Source of the DNA: GCA-2746795 sp964643965
Lineage (GTDB): Bacteria > Chloroflexota > Anaerolineae > Promineifilales > Promineifilaceae
Direction: 5' to 3'
Length of the DNA stretch: 64,000 bases
Assembly: GCA_964643965.1 (NCBI GenBank)
Contig: CAZXVH010000001.1
Location: 1-64,000 of the forward strand
This document shows positions 44,059-52,975 of the stretch, piece by piece. Both the position numbers and the translations under genes were made by a program. Every line of letters begins with the position of its first letter. Within the stretch, counting starts at the first letter, position 1. The notes beneath the pieces were generated by a model. That model was not told where the DNA came from. It did no database searches and saw nothing but the letters and a program-made list of their open reading frames with translations.

Positions 44059-44676
44059 ATGTTTATCACCTTTGAAGGGCCTGAAGGCAGCGGCAAGACG
44101 AGCCAGATGGAACCGTTGGCGGCGTTTTTACGAGAGCAAGGTTATGCAGTGGTGCAGACGCGGGAGCCAGGCGGTACGGCCATCGGCGACCAGATTCGGG
44201 ATGTGTTGCATGATGTGGAAAATAGGGAGATAACGGCCGTTACCGAACTCCTCCTTTATGCTGCTTCCCGCGCCCAACTGGTGCGGCAGCTTATCCAACC
44301 GGCATTGGCGCAAGGCAAAATCGTCTTGTGTGACCGCTACGCCGACAGCACCATGGCTTACCAGGGGTACGGCCGGGGGCTAGACCTGGCCATGCTGCAA
44401 ACTCTGACCCACATTGCCACTGGCGGTTTAAAACCGGCCGTCACCATCTTGCTCGATATTGATGTCAAACGGGGTTTGCGCCGGCGGCAGTCCGGCGGCG
44501 ATGAAATGAACCGGCTAGACCTGGAAGGGATCGCCTTCCACCAGAGAGTGCGCCAGGGCTACCACACCTTAGCCGCCCAAGAACCAGCCCGCTGGATCAC
44601 CGTGGACGGCGACCGTCCGGCCGCCGCCATCCAACAAGAGCTACGGGAAATTTTGATGAGGGTGGTGGGGAAGTAG
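44059..44676 (+). CDS. tmk: Thymidylate kinase
   Basis: 205 residues from the ATG at 44059. It phosphorylates dTMP to dTDP. Visible: P-loop FEGPEGSGKTSQ, TREPGGTAIGDQIR, the DR(Y/H) motif DRYADSTMAYQGYGRGLD and the LID-region VKRGLRRRQSGG. All key residues are present. Earlier TTG/GTG codons extend the frame by five residues without conserved sequence. A strong terminator immediately precedes it. Confidence 0.95.
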   Translation: MFITFEGPEGSGKTSQMEPLAAFLREQGYAVVQTREPGGTAIGDQIRDVLHDVENREITAVTELLLYAASRAQLVRQLIQPALAQGKIVLCDRYADSTMAYQGYGRGLDLAMLQTLTHIATGGLKPAVTILLDIDVKRGLRRRQSGGDEMNRLDLEGIAFHQRVRQGYHTLAAQEPARWITVDGDRPAAAIQQELREILMRVVGK

Positions 44677-44754
44677 AGGCAAGGTGGCAAAGTAAAAAGG
44701 TGATAAAGTGGTTCGTCACTCTGCCAGCTGTAACTTTGCAGCGCTGCAACCCCC

Positions 44755-44775
44755 AATCCGCAATCCGCAATCCCT
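44755..44775. repeat. Heptamer tandem repeat (AATCCGC x2 + AATCCCT)
   Basis: Three heptads, two identical, at the 3' end of the convergent fmdB gene, whose stop lies within the last unit. Confidence 0.8.
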
Positions 44776-45151
44776 AAAACGCCTCATCTCCCGCCCCTAA
44801 ATCAGGCATCGACTGCTCAATCGCTTCAGGCGATTCACCCTTCTCCAGCCGCTCCACTACCTCATTAAACTCATCCCCCATATCCTCGCCCATTTCCCGG
44901 CTCATTTTACGCATAAACTGGCCCATTGCCCGGGGGTCATCCTCGCTCAAATTCGCCAGGGCGCTGTCATCCATCAGCGAATCCATGCGAGCGTCTTCAG
45001 ACTTGGCAACGGCGATGCGGTTTATTTTCCGGGTGAGGTTTGTACTGGCGCAATGGGAGCAGACTGGCTCTACCTGGCCATATTCCGCGAACGAAAAAGT
45101 TAAACGCACTAATCGGCGACAATCCTGGCAGCGATATTCATAAACAGGCAT
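44774..45151 (-). CDS. FmdB-type zinc ribbon protein
   Basis: 125 residues. The N-terminus MPVYEYRCQDCRRLVRLTF, then CSHCASTNLTRKI is the FmdB/CxxC_CxxC_SSSS zinc ribbon, with two CxxC pairs. The rest is acidic and helical without a known fold. Members are small putative regulatory proteins; the name comes from a Methylophilus formamidase locus and does not imply that role. An AAGAGG site precedes the ATG. Confidence 0.9.
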   Translation of the reverse strand: MPVYEYRCQDCRRLVRLTFSFAEYGQVEPVCSHCASTNLTRKINRIAVAKSEDARMDSLMDDSALANLSEDDPRAMGQFMRKMSREMGEDMGDEFNEVVERLEKGESPEAIEQSMPDLGAGDEAF

Positions 45152-45226
45152 AATATCCTCTTAATATAGAGACTTGACGGGTTCGCCGGGACGCTTTCCT
45201 GTGAAAGCATTTTCATAGCAAACCAT

Positions 45227-45260
45227 CTTGACAGGCAATCTTGTTCATAAACCTGTCAAG
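45227..45260. promoter_or_regulatory. CTTGACAGG inverted repeat between fmdB and gmk
   Basis: CTTGACAGG (45227-45235) and CCTGTCAAG (45252-45260) form a perfect 9-bp inverted repeat with a 16-bp spacer in the divergent region. It contains a TTGACA hexamer, so it may be an operator around a promoter. Confidence 0.4.
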
Positions 45261-45308
45261 TCCAGCTAAATATTTTCGATTATACAAACGACAATAGGTG
45301 ATGCAAAT

Positions 45309-45935
45309 ATGAAAGACGAGGATCAATTATACCATCGGCCCAATTACCCCAAACTCATCGTCATATCCGGCCCTTCCGGCGTGGGCAAGGATACTATTGC
45401 CCGCGGCTTGATCGCCAAGAACCCAGACCATTTTTATTTTGTGGTGACGGCCACCACCAGACCGCCCCGGGAAGGGGAGATCCATGGCTATGATTACTTC
45501 TTCTTCAGCAGTGATGAATTTGCCCTCATGATAGAAGCGGATGAGTTGCTGGAATATGCCGTTGTCTACAATGATTTTAAGGGTATCCCCAAGCAGCAAA
45601 TCCGGGACGCCTTAGACAGCGGCCGGGATGTGATTATGCGCGTCGATGTGCAAGGGGCGGCCACCATTCGCAAGCTCATCCCCAATGCTATCACCATCTT
45701 CCTGATGTCAGAAACCGAGAGGGAGTTAGAAAGACGTCTGCGCGAGCGCCATTCAGAAACAAACGAAGGGCTTAATTTACGCATAGCTACCGCTCGACAG
45801 GAAATGAAACGGCTTCAGGAATTTGATTACTTTGTCATCAATTCTGAAGGAGCGCAGGCGGAAGCCATCGAGCAAATTATGAGCATCATTCAAGCGGCCC
45901 ACTGCCAGGTGGAGCAAAGCAAGGTGTATTTGTAA
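45309..45935 (+). CDS. gmk: Guanylate kinase
   Basis: 208 residues. Converts GMP to GDP. P-loop SGPSGVGKDT, TATTRPPREGEIHGYDYFF, the GMP-binding LLEYAVVYNDFKGIPK and VDVQGAATIRK are present. Thr/Asp replaces the usual GKGT spelling (GKDT) but the fold signature is complete. Its last ~36 bases and the following bases are duplicated further downstream in the intergenic region. Confidence 0.94.
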   Translation: MKDEDQLYHRPNYPKLIVISGPSGVGKDTIARGLIAKNPDHFYFVVTATTRPPREGEIHGYDYFFFSSDEFALMIEADELLEYAVVYNDFKGIPKQQIRDALDSGRDVIMRVDVQGAATIRKLIPNAITIFLMSETERELERRLRERHSETNEGLNLRIATARQEMKRLQEFDYFVINSEGAQAEAIEQIMSIIQAAHCQVEQSKVYL

Positions 45936-46067
45936 CGGGGTGGCAACGGCCGTTTCACCCATCCTGGCAGACCACTTGCCAGGTAGTGGCAGACCACTTG
46001 CCAGGTAGTGGCAGACCACTGCCAGGTGGAGCAAAGCAAGGTGTATTTGTAACGGGGTGGCAACGGC
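45899..46067. repeat. Duplicated gmk 3' end with 22-bp tandem repeat
   Basis: 45899-45950, the gmk 3' end and beyond, recurs exactly at 46016-46067 (52 bp, offset 117). Between the copies is TGGCAGACCACTTGCCAGGTAG, twice complete (45965-45986, 45987-46008) and once partial. The unit contains CTGGCA...TGCCAG arms and can form a hairpin. The array ends where the convergent lyase gene ends. Confidence 0.92.
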
Positions 46068-47482
46068 TACGTCAGTTTGCGCACATCCAACAGTTGGTCA
46101 GCTTCCTCTGCCGTGAGATAACCCTTTTCAATGACCACTTCCCGCACCGGTCGATTGCTGGCCATCGCTTCCTTCGCTATTTCTGCCCCTTTTTCATACC
46201 CAATAACGGGATTGAGCGCCGTTACCAGGATGGCGTTGAGCGCCAGCCAGCCCTCTGCTTTGGCGCGATTGACCTGGATGCCCACGACACATTTTGTCTG
46301 GAAGGCGTTGATGGCGTTGATCATGATGTCCATGCTCTGGCACAAGTTATAGCCGATGATGGGCATCATCACATTTAGCTCTAACTGGCCTGCCTGCCCT
46401 GCCATTAGCACCGTTAAGTCGTTGCCAATTATTTGGAACATCGCCATGTTGAGCATCTCGGCCATCACCGGATTTACCTTGCCTGGCATAATGGAAGAAC
46501 CTGGCTGCACGGCCGGCAGCCGTATCTCGTCCAGGCCAGTGCTGGGGCCAGAAGCCAGCAAACGGATGTCGTTGGCGATGCGGATGAGGTCTTGGGCCAG
46601 GGTGCGTAAGGCGCCGCTGAACTGCACCGGATCGGCCATGCTTTGCATACTCTCGAACAGGTCGTCGGAGGCGTGGAGTTCCAGGCCGGTGAGCCGCTGC
46701 AACACGATGATCATGCGCGGCTGGTAATCGGGGTGGGCGTTGAGGCCGGTGCCGGTAGCCGTGCCGCCAATGCCCAGACGACGCAGATCGTCAACGGCCG
46801 TTTCTATTTTTTGTTGGTGGCGTTGCAAGGCGCGAGCATAGGCCCCAAACTCCTGCCCCAGGCGCACCGGCACGGCGTCTTGTAAATGAGTGCGGCCGCT
46901 TTTAACCACATCGTCAAATTCGGCTGCTTTGAGGGCAAAGGCGGCGACCAGATCCGTAAGCGCCTGCTGCAATGCGGCCCAGCGCCAGAGGCAGCTCAGA
47001 CGAATGGCAGTGGGGATGGTGTCGTTGGTGGATTGGGCCATGTTAACATGGTCGTTAGGGTGGACGGGTTTGTGAGGGGCGTCGAGCGGGTAGCCCAGGA
47101 TTTCGTTGGCGCGGTTGGCGATGACTTCGTTGGTGTTCATGTTGTGGCTGGTGCCGGCCCCTGCCTGGATGGGATCGACGACAAACTGGTCTTGGAAACG
47201 GCCGTTTATCACCTCATCCGCCGCTTGCATCACGGCCTGGGCCAGGGCGTCGCCGCTCACTATTTCATCGCCCACCTGCTGGTCAGCGAACAAGCCTAAC
47301 TCATGGTTCACTTCGGCGGCAGCGCGTTTGATAATCGCCATAGCCCAGATGAACGCTGGATATTGGGGCAGGCCGCTGATGGGAAAGTTGTAAATAGCCC
47401 GCTGCGTTTGCGCCGACCAGTAGGCGTCGGCCGGCACTTGAATTTCACCCAGAGAATCTTTTTCAAGCCGAAAAGCTGTCAT
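46067..47482 (-). CDS. Fumarase/aspartase-superfamily lyase
   Basis: 471 residues. GAGTSHNMNTNEVIANRA, HPNDHVNMAQSTNDTIPTA, and the catalytic-loop GSSIMPGKVNP are conserved. It catalyses reversible addition to fumarate: either fumarate hydratase class II or aspartate ammonia-lyase. Features are mixed (VDPIQAGAGTS is aspartase-like, PTAIRL resembles fumarase), so I leave the choice open. Fumarase would fit with the sdh operon elsewhere in the window. No signal peptide. It converges on gmk across the duplicated region. Confidence 0.85.
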   Translation of the reverse strand: MTAFRLEKDSLGEIQVPADAYWSAQTQRAIYNFPISGLPQYPAFIWAMAIIKRAAAEVNHELGLFADQQVGDEIVSGDALAQAVMQAADEVINGRFQDQFVVDPIQAGAGTSHNMNTNEVIANRANEILGYPLDAPHKPVHPNDHVNMAQSTNDTIPTAIRLSCLWRWAALQQALTDLVAAFALKAAEFDDVVKSGRTHLQDAVPVRLGQEFGAYARALQRHQQKIETAVDDLRRLGIGGTATGTGLNAHPDYQPRMIIVLQRLTGLELHASDDLFESMQSMADPVQFSGALRTLAQDLIRIANDIRLLASGPSTGLDEIRLPAVQPGSSIMPGKVNPVMAEMLNMAMFQIIGNDLTVLMAGQAGQLELNVMMPIIGYNLCQSMDIMINAINAFQTKCVVGIQVNRAKAEGWLALNAILVTALNPVIGYEKGAEIAKEAMASNRPVREVVIEKGYLTAEEADQLLDVRKLT

Positions 47483-47709
47483 TTATGCCACCTCACTTTA
47501 TACTTGCCCGCCTCTTCTTGATTGCTAAATAGTCCGAATAGTTGTGACATTTTTTGCTCCTTTATGTTGTCGTCATTTTAAAAGATTGTAGCTGAGCCAC
47601 GAACGTGTCTACCGTAAGTAAAAAGGAGGGAAAAGACAATGTATCCAGATATAAATTTCAGATATAGAAAAGAGCTATTCTGGCGAGTGTCCTGTCAAGA
47701 GTAACATTT

Positions 47710-49260
47710 TTAGGTGAGCAGCCAGGCGACCAGCCCAATGACGGTGATGACGCCCAGCCCGTAAAGCGTAGTCAGGCGCAAGGTTTTGCCATCATTGGCC
47801 CCAGGCACAGTGGAGCAACCTACGACTACTTTAGCCGGGGCAAAAGAGCTGCCGATGGCGGCCCCGGCCGTTTGCGCCGCCAATATGAGGGGCACAGAGA
47901 GGGTGAGGGCCACGGCCGTTGTCTCTTGTAAGCCGCCAAATACCACATTGCTGTTGGTATTGCTGCCCGTCATGAATGCCCCCAACGCCCCAATAAATGG
48001 GCTGATGAAGGGGAATAGGGGGCCGGAGAACTTGCTCAACGTCTCCGCCAGCAGTTGGGTCATACCGGCATGTGACATGGTGGTGGCCATGGCCACCAGG
48101 GTGTAGATGCCGATGGAGGGTTTAATGGAGCCTTTGATCGTTTTGCGCACGATAAGACGGCCGTTATACCCCTCATCTCCTGCTTTAAAATGCACCCGTC
48201 CGCGCCACTTAAACCAGGCAAACGCCAGGATGGTGGTATACAGCAGCAGCGCCCCTGCATGACCAAAAATGCTGATCGAGCGGCCTGCGCCGGCGGCCGT
48301 CGTCCAGCCAAAGCTGGTATTCACGGCCGGAAAGTTCAAGTTTAATTGTAGAAAACCGAGCCGTTCTTCCAAGAAAACTTGTCCCAAGACGATGACCACA
48401 ATCAAAATGGCGTAAGGAAAGAAGGCTTGCAGGAAACGGCGCGTATTAAAACGAGGCCCTTCGTGGCGGTTCTTCTGGATTTTTGTGAAGTAGATGATGG
48501 AGACGATGAGGCCGGCCAGGCCAGCGCCAAAGGCAGCCAACGTCCATAAACCGGCGGCGGCGATCAACCATTGGGTGGTGGACATGATGACAGCCAGGAC
48601 CAACAAAAACAACCCGCGCTGACGAACGGCCGTTCCCTGGCCAGATAACCACAACACCACCGCCCCGCACAGCACACAACAAAGACCCAACATCAACGCC
48701 ACCGGGCTGGCCAGGACATCGCCAGACAGATGGGTGGCGGCAATTAAGGAGAGGAATGAAGAGCCGAGGGAGCCAAAAGTGACAGCCCAGGCATGGCCCA
48801 GCAGGGCCATCGTCACGGCCACATTGGCTTCAAAGCCCAATCCTACCAGCAGCGGGGCCACAATGGCGGCCGGGACGCCAAAACCGGTGGCCCCTTGCAA
48901 AAAAGAGCCAAATATCCAGGCCAGCAAAAGCGCCTGCGCCGGTTGGTCATGGGCCAGGCGGGGCATTTGTTGGCCGATGACAAAGATAGCGCCGGCGTCG
49001 TTGACGGTGTGGTAAAGCAGCAGGGCCATCCAAATGACGTATAAGACGTAGAGGGAGAGCAAAACAGCGCGCCCGGCCGAGACCAGTAGCAGGAGGATGT
49101 TTGCCCCAAAAAAGAGCAGGCTGATAAGAACGGCCGCAGCCCAACCAGCCATCCCTGCCTCACTGCCACTCCAATCACGGCCAATCATCAGGTAAAGCAC
49201 CACGATAATGGGGGAGGCTGCTAACAGCACGTTGAGTAGAGTGGCATCAGGTAGGTTCAT
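47710..49260 (-). CDS. L-lactate permease family transporter
   Basis: 516 residues with 12 or more membrane helices. LctP-family marks: FGSFLQGATGFGVPAAIVAPLL, MALLGHAWAVTFGSLGSSF, MTGSNTNSNVVFG and a C-terminal PAKVVVGCSTV. It probably imports lactate (or glycolate) with protons. The ATG has no clear Shine-Dalgarno sequence. Lactate would feed pyruvate to the PFOR encoded 25 kb away, but no lactate dehydrogenase is here. Confidence 0.9.
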   Translation of the reverse strand: MNLPDATLLNVLLAASPIIVVLYLMIGRDWSGSEAGMAGWAAAVLISLLFFGANILLLLVSAGRAVLLSLYVLYVIWMALLLYHTVNDAGAIFVIGQQMPRLAHDQPAQALLLAWIFGSFLQGATGFGVPAAIVAPLLVGLGFEANVAVTMALLGHAWAVTFGSLGSSFLSLIAATHLSGDVLASPVALMLGLCCVLCGAVVLWLSGQGTAVRQRGLFLLVLAVIMSTTQWLIAAAGLWTLAAFGAGLAGLIVSIIYFTKIQKNRHEGPRFNTRRFLQAFFPYAILIVVIVLGQVFLEERLGFLQLNLNFPAVNTSFGWTTAAGAGRSISIFGHAGALLLYTTILAFAWFKWRGRVHFKAGDEGYNGRLIVRKTIKGSIKPSIGIYTLVAMATTMSHAGMTQLLAETLSKFSGPLFPFISPFIGALGAFMTGSNTNSNVVFGGLQETTAVALTLSVPLILAAQTAGAAIGSSFAPAKVVVGCSTVPGANDGKTLRLTTLYGLGVITVIGLVAWLLT

Positions 49261-49298
49261 GCCGGGGAGTATAACAGAGCCAGTTTAGAGGGGGTACT

Positions 49299-49334
49299 AA
49301 AAACGGCCGTTTCTGACGCTGAGAAACGGCCGTT
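49299..49334 (-). terminator. Terminator built from two AACGGCCGTT palindromes
   Basis: AACGGCCGTTTCT (49302-49314) and AGAAACGGCCGTT (49322-49334) pair perfectly around GACGCTG. Read on the minus strand, the hairpin is followed by TTTTTAG, a rho-independent arrangement serving the upstream secreted-protein gene. Two copies of the window-wide decamer are reused as the stem. Confidence 0.75.
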
Positions 49335-49370
49335 GGCTAAGGCCATAAACGCCGCAAATCATCCTGATTC

Positions 49371-50627
49371 TTACTCCCCTTCAATCACCTCGCCTTGAAA
49401 ACAATCCCACGCCAGGCCACGTGGGTCATACACTTTCATGAAGGTACAGCTAAACCAGGGGCCGGGGAAAACGGCCGTGGCCTCATAAGAGATCGTATAA
49501 CTGCCGCCCGGCTGCCCGGTGGTGGCGACAATGGCAAATTCCTCACCCGCTGCCGGAACCACCACAAAATTATGGAGAGAAGCGGTTTGTCCTGCCTCAT
49601 CATAATTGACGCCTATCGTACCATCCATATTCTCCGCGCCCACATTCACGCCGCTGCTGGCCCCCACACCATCTACCCGGGCATATACATAAGAAACTTC
49701 CTGAACGGCCGAGTTTGTTTTAATCCACACCTGAAACGTATAGGCATTTGGTTCACACTCGCCGCCGCATCCCGGGGCGTGATCCCCATCATACGCCGGC
49801 ACATCTTCCCATTCAAACACGATCCAGGCGTCTCCGCTGGAGAGCGAAAGCAGCGCCGCATATAAATTGCCGCCGGCCGCCGGGTCTAAATCTGTCCAAA
49901 ATGGGGCCAGCACATTGTTGGGAAGGGCAGCGTCAGGAAAAATTTGCGGAAAGAGACTTAATTCTTCATCTGAGCCAACGCCGGCAATGAGATAACCATT
50001 GCTGGTCATGGCCACATCGGTATACCAGGCGTCATTATAAAAATAAGGAGGCGTGGTGAAGTTGATGAGCGTCTCATCACTGACATTGCCCAACGGTGGG
50101 ATGCCTTCGGCCGCCAATGAGCGGTAGCCGTCCGGAGCCAGACTGGGACCGATGCCAAAACCGGGCGGAATCGCCGCCGCCAACTGCCCTCTATGCGTTA
50201 TCAGTTTGTTGTGGATAATGTCGCCCCCCTCCACACTGTCGGGGATGAGGTCAAAATTGAGTGGCACAAAATCTAAAATTCGATAACTTAGCTCCGTGGC
50301 GCTTTCATTGATGAGGGTAATGGTACAGGCGATATCGCCGCCCACGATAACCGTTTGCGGGGCGCACGTTTTATCCAGCGCAACCCCGGCTATGGGCAGC
50401 GGCACTCCGATGATTCGCCCGGAAGCGGATTCGGACTGTAGAACCTCGGTAGGGAGAGGGGCTGTGGCTCCCGGCGCATCTTTCGGCAGGATGAAAGAGG
50501 AAGTAGGATCCAATGGCTGCCCAGTAAAATTAGAGTCCTGGCTGCGCACGGGCGCCGTGACGAACAAGATGATTGCCAGTAAAGAGATGCTAATAAGCAA
50601 TTTGCTGTGTACGGGACGTAAATTCAT
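49371..50627 (-). CDS. Secreted beta-rich surface protein
   Basis: 418 residues from the ATG at 50627, which follows AAGGAAG; the frame begins 11 codons earlier. A signal peptide (LLISISLLAIILFVTAPVRS) is followed by a segment like a DUF11/conserved repeat (CAPQTVIVGGDIACTITLIN, then ATELSYRILDFVPLNFDLIP). The second half (NNVLAPFWTDLDPAAGGNLYAAL, FQVWIKTNSAVQEVSYVYARVDG) matches the NIDO-type/ subtilase-accessory fold found in Chloroflexota secreted proteases. No catalytic residues are seen. It is probably a cell-surface or extracellular adhesion-like protein. Confidence 0.75.
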   Translation of the reverse strand: MNLRPVHSKLLISISLLAIILFVTAPVRSQDSNFTGQPLDPTSSFILPKDAPGATAPLPTEVLQSESASGRIIGVPLPIAGVALDKTCAPQTVIVGGDIACTITLINESATELSYRILDFVPLNFDLIPDSVEGGDIIHNKLITHRGQLAAAIPPGFGIGPSLAPDGYRSLAAEGIPPLGNVSDETLINFTTPPYFYNDAWYTDVAMTSNGYLIAGVGSDEELSLFPQIFPDAALPNNVLAPFWTDLDPAAGGNLYAALLSLSSGDAWIVFEWEDVPAYDGDHAPGCGGECEPNAYTFQVWIKTNSAVQEVSYVYARVDGVGASSGVNVGAENMDGTIGVNYDEAGQTASLHNFVVVPAAGEEFAIVATTGQPGGSYTISYEATAVFPGPWFSCTFMKVYDPRGLAWDCFQGEVIEGE

Positions 50628-50666
50628 GGGACTTCCTTTGTTGGCTCGTGTCAGCTTCAATTTAGC

Positions 50667-50692
50667 TTGATTGGTTCAATCTCAGTAGTTCT
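50667..50692. repeat. GATTGGTTCAAT repeat copy
   Basis: TTGATTGGTTCAATCTCAGTAGTTCT; left arm and spacer match the other copies, while the right arm is degenerate. Confidence 0.6.
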
Positions 50693-50904
50693 AAAAATCA
50701 TTTTTTATCCGCAGATTAACGCAGATGACACAGATTTTTTCGGTCTAATCTGCGTAATCTGTGCAATCTGACCGTGCCACCTCTGGTATAAACTGTATCC
50801 TGTTGCCGAAAATCACTACATAGGACTTGGGTACTATATGATCTTGAGTTTACAGATGACCTTAAGAATTTTGTTACAATTTCAAGTAGCCCAGAGTTCG
50901 TTGC

Positions 50905-50928
50905 GAGAGCAAGAGCGAGAGCGAGAGC
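50905..50928. repeat. Hexamer repeat GAGMRA-type next to assembly gap
   Basis: GAGAGC, AAGAGC, GAGAGC, GAGAGC directly before the Ns; similar units (CAAGAGCGAGAGCAAGAG) resume at 51049-51066 after it. Confidence 0.85.
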
Positions 50929-51028
50929 NNNNNNNNNNNNNNNNNNNNNNNNNNNNNNNNNNNNNNNNNNNNNNNNNNNNNNNNNNNNNNNNNNNNNNNN
51001 NNNNNNNNNNNNNNNNNNNNNNNNNNNN
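50929..51028. other. Assembly gap (100 N)
   Basis: Exactly 100 Ns within the hexamer repeat, a placeholder of unknown true length. Confidence 0.95.
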
Positions 51029-51084
51029 GCGTATATGGAAAAACAGGGCAAGAGCGAGAGCAAGAGGCTATAATCCCCGCACAT

Positions 51085-52011
51085 ATGGAAAAATCCCAAC
51101 CTTATCAGGCTCAACCAGTGACCAGAAAACGAAACTACCGTTTACCGTATCGGGTGCAGATGCGGTTTTTTTTGCTGCCTTATTTGTTGGGTACGCTTAT
51201 TTTGGTGGTTATCCCGGCCGTTGCCACCGCCTTGATCTCCTTTACAGAATATAAGGCAGTGGGGACGCCAAAGTTTGTGGGCTTACAAAATTACATTGAT
51301 TTGCTCAGTTATGACCTGGTGCGTATTGCCCTGCGCAATTCGGCCATATTTTTGATACTGGCTGTGCCGCTGCGCATTTTGGGGGCGCTGCTGCTGGCGC
51401 TGTTATTGCAGCGCAAGGGGCGTATGTTTGGCGCGTACCGGGCGGCCGTTTATGTGCCCACCATCATCCCGGAAGCAGCCTATGCTTTGCTGTGGCTGTG
51501 GATTTTTAACCCGCTCTACGGCCCACTTAATCTGTTTTTGGGCATGGTGGGCATTCAGGGGCCAGCCTGGTTAACGGAGCCGGGCACGGCGCGACTGGCT
51601 ATTGTCATCCTCTCCTTGTTCCAGATTGGCGAAGGTTTTGTGGTGCTGCTGGCCGGGTTGCAAAGCATCCCCCGTTCCTTTTATGAATCAGCCAAAGTGG
51701 ATGGGGCCACCGCCTGGCAAAGCTTTTGGCGAATTACGCTGCCGCTGCTTTCGCCCTGGCTGATGGTACTCACTTTTCGGGATTTGGTGATGAGTTTGCA
51801 AAACACCTTCACGCCCTCGTTTATTATCACATATGGCGGGCCGTATTACGCCACGATGTTTGCGCCTTTGCTGGTTTATGAGCTGGCCTTTGATTTTTTT
51901 GAATTGGGGCTGGCGGCCGCTTTGCTGCTGCTGACATATGTCTTGCTGGGCTTAATTGTTTTGGGCATCATCAACGCCATCGGCTTGGGAGGCAGCGCTC
52001 ATGAAGCGTAA
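51085..52011 (+). CDS. Sugar ABC transporter permease (MalF type)
   Basis: 308 residues, six membrane helices. The EAA loop reads ESAKVDGATAWQSFWRITLPLL, and FVGLQNYIDLL near the start is typical of the family. It makes the inner-membrane channel with the next gene. The ATG lacks a ribosome-binding site and is preceded by a duplicated ATATGGAAAAA phrase (51033, 51083) next to the assembly gap, so the 5' end may be affected by the gap; an internal ATG at residue 26 is an alternative. Confidence 0.92.
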   Translation: MEKSQPYQAQPVTRKRNYRLPYRVQMRFFLLPYLLGTLILVVIPAVATALISFTEYKAVGTPKFVGLQNYIDLLSYDLVRIALRNSAIFLILAVPLRILGALLLALLLQRKGRMFGAYRAAVYVPTIIPEAAYALLWLWIFNPLYGPLNLFLGMVGIQGPAWLTEPGTARLAIVILSLFQIGEGFVVLLAGLQSIPRSFYESAKVDGATAWQSFWRITLPLLSPWLMVLTFRDLVMSLQNTFTPSFIITYGGPYYATMFAPLLVYELAFDFFELGLAAALLLLTYVLLGLIVLGIINAIGLGGSAHEA

Positions 52012-52834
52012 ATGGGGTCGGCTGCTGCATCATGGGGCGGGGGTGGTGGTGCTGTTTGTGTTTTTGCTGCCGATATTCTGGATTTTCACAGCCTCGCTGC
52101 GCCAGCGCGGATTGCCACCGCCGCCGACGATTGAATGGTGGCCGGCCGAGGCCACGTTGGACAATTACCCGTATATTTTTGAGCTGCTGCCCATGACGCG
52201 CTATATTCGTAATTCGTTGATTGTGGTGGCAACGGCCGTTCCCATTACCGTATTCACCGCTTCCATCGCCGGCTTTGCCATGTCGCAGGAAGGGGAGGTG
52301 TGGCGGCGGCGCTTGCTCATTGCCAGCCTGGTCTTGCTCATGGTTCCGGGAGCCTCCGTCTGGTTGTTCCGTTTTCAAATTTTGCGCTGGCTGGGTTGGA
52401 TTGATACCTTGTGGGCCTTGATTGCGCCGGCCTTTGCCGCCGGCAGCCCCTTGTATGTGCTGCTTTTCTTTTGGGCTTACCGGCGCATCCCCGCGGAGAT
52501 GTTTGAGGCGGCGCGGCTGGATGGCGCTTCGGCCTGGACGATGTGGCGGCGTTTGGCCCGGCCGTTAGTGAGACCAACGGCCGTTACCGTGATCATCCTT
52601 TCTTTTGTCATGTATTGGAGCGATTTTGTCAGCCCGGTCTTGTATGTCTATCGCACCGAACTTTACACCCTGCCCATAGGCTTACAAATTCTGAAACAGT
52701 TAGACCCCACCAACTGGCCCTTGTTGATGGCGGCGGCGGCCGTCATCACCTTGCCGGTTTTGCTGCTCTTCATTTTTTTGCAGCGCTATTTTTTGAGCGA
52801 TCTGTCCATTGCCAACTTGATGGACCAAAACTAA
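52001..52834 (+). CDS. Sugar ABC transporter permease (MalG type)
   Basis: 278 residues from the ATG at 52001, which overlaps the previous gene by 11 bp and has a GGAGG site. Six membrane helices; EAA loop EAARLDGASAWTMWRRLARPLV. Partner of the MalF-type permease. Carbohydrate type is not evident. Confidence 0.93.
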   Translation: MKRKWGRLLHHGAGVVVLFVFLLPIFWIFTASLRQRGLPPPPTIEWWPAEATLDNYPYIFELLPMTRYIRNSLIVVATAVPITVFTASIAGFAMSQEGEVWRRRLLIASLVLLMVPGASVWLFRFQILRWLGWIDTLWALIAPAFAAGSPLYVLLFFWAYRRIPAEMFEAARLDGASAWTMWRRLARPLVRPTAVTVIILSFVMYWSDFVSPVLYVYRTELYTLPIGLQILKQLDPTNWPLLMAAAAVITLPVLLLFIFLQRYFLSDLSIANLMDQN

Positions 52835-52975
52835 AATCGTAACCTTCTAAAAATGCGGAGTGCGCACACCCACATGCGCACCAGTGGCACGAGGGCTTTT
52901 TAGCGCTTTCCGCCTCTCCGGGTCATCCTCGCGAACCGCTGTTTTATCGAAATTCCATAAAACTATGAGGTAATT

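Larger units (their letters stand above)
50628..51084. other. Intergenic region with hexamer repeat and assembly gap
   Basis: 457 bp upstream of the sugar permease operon. It contains a GATTGGTTCAAT repeat copy (50667-50692), the GAGCAA/GAGCGA hexamer array and a 100-N gap. The open frames spanning the Ns are artefacts. A TATAAT hexamer at 51069-51074 lies only 10 bp before the permease ATG, too close for a normal leader. Confidence 0.75.

Noticed and set aside
50716..51254. Open frames crossing the Ns around 50.9-51.0 kb
   Set aside because: They exist only because N is translated as unknown residue, and they lie in low-complexity repeat.
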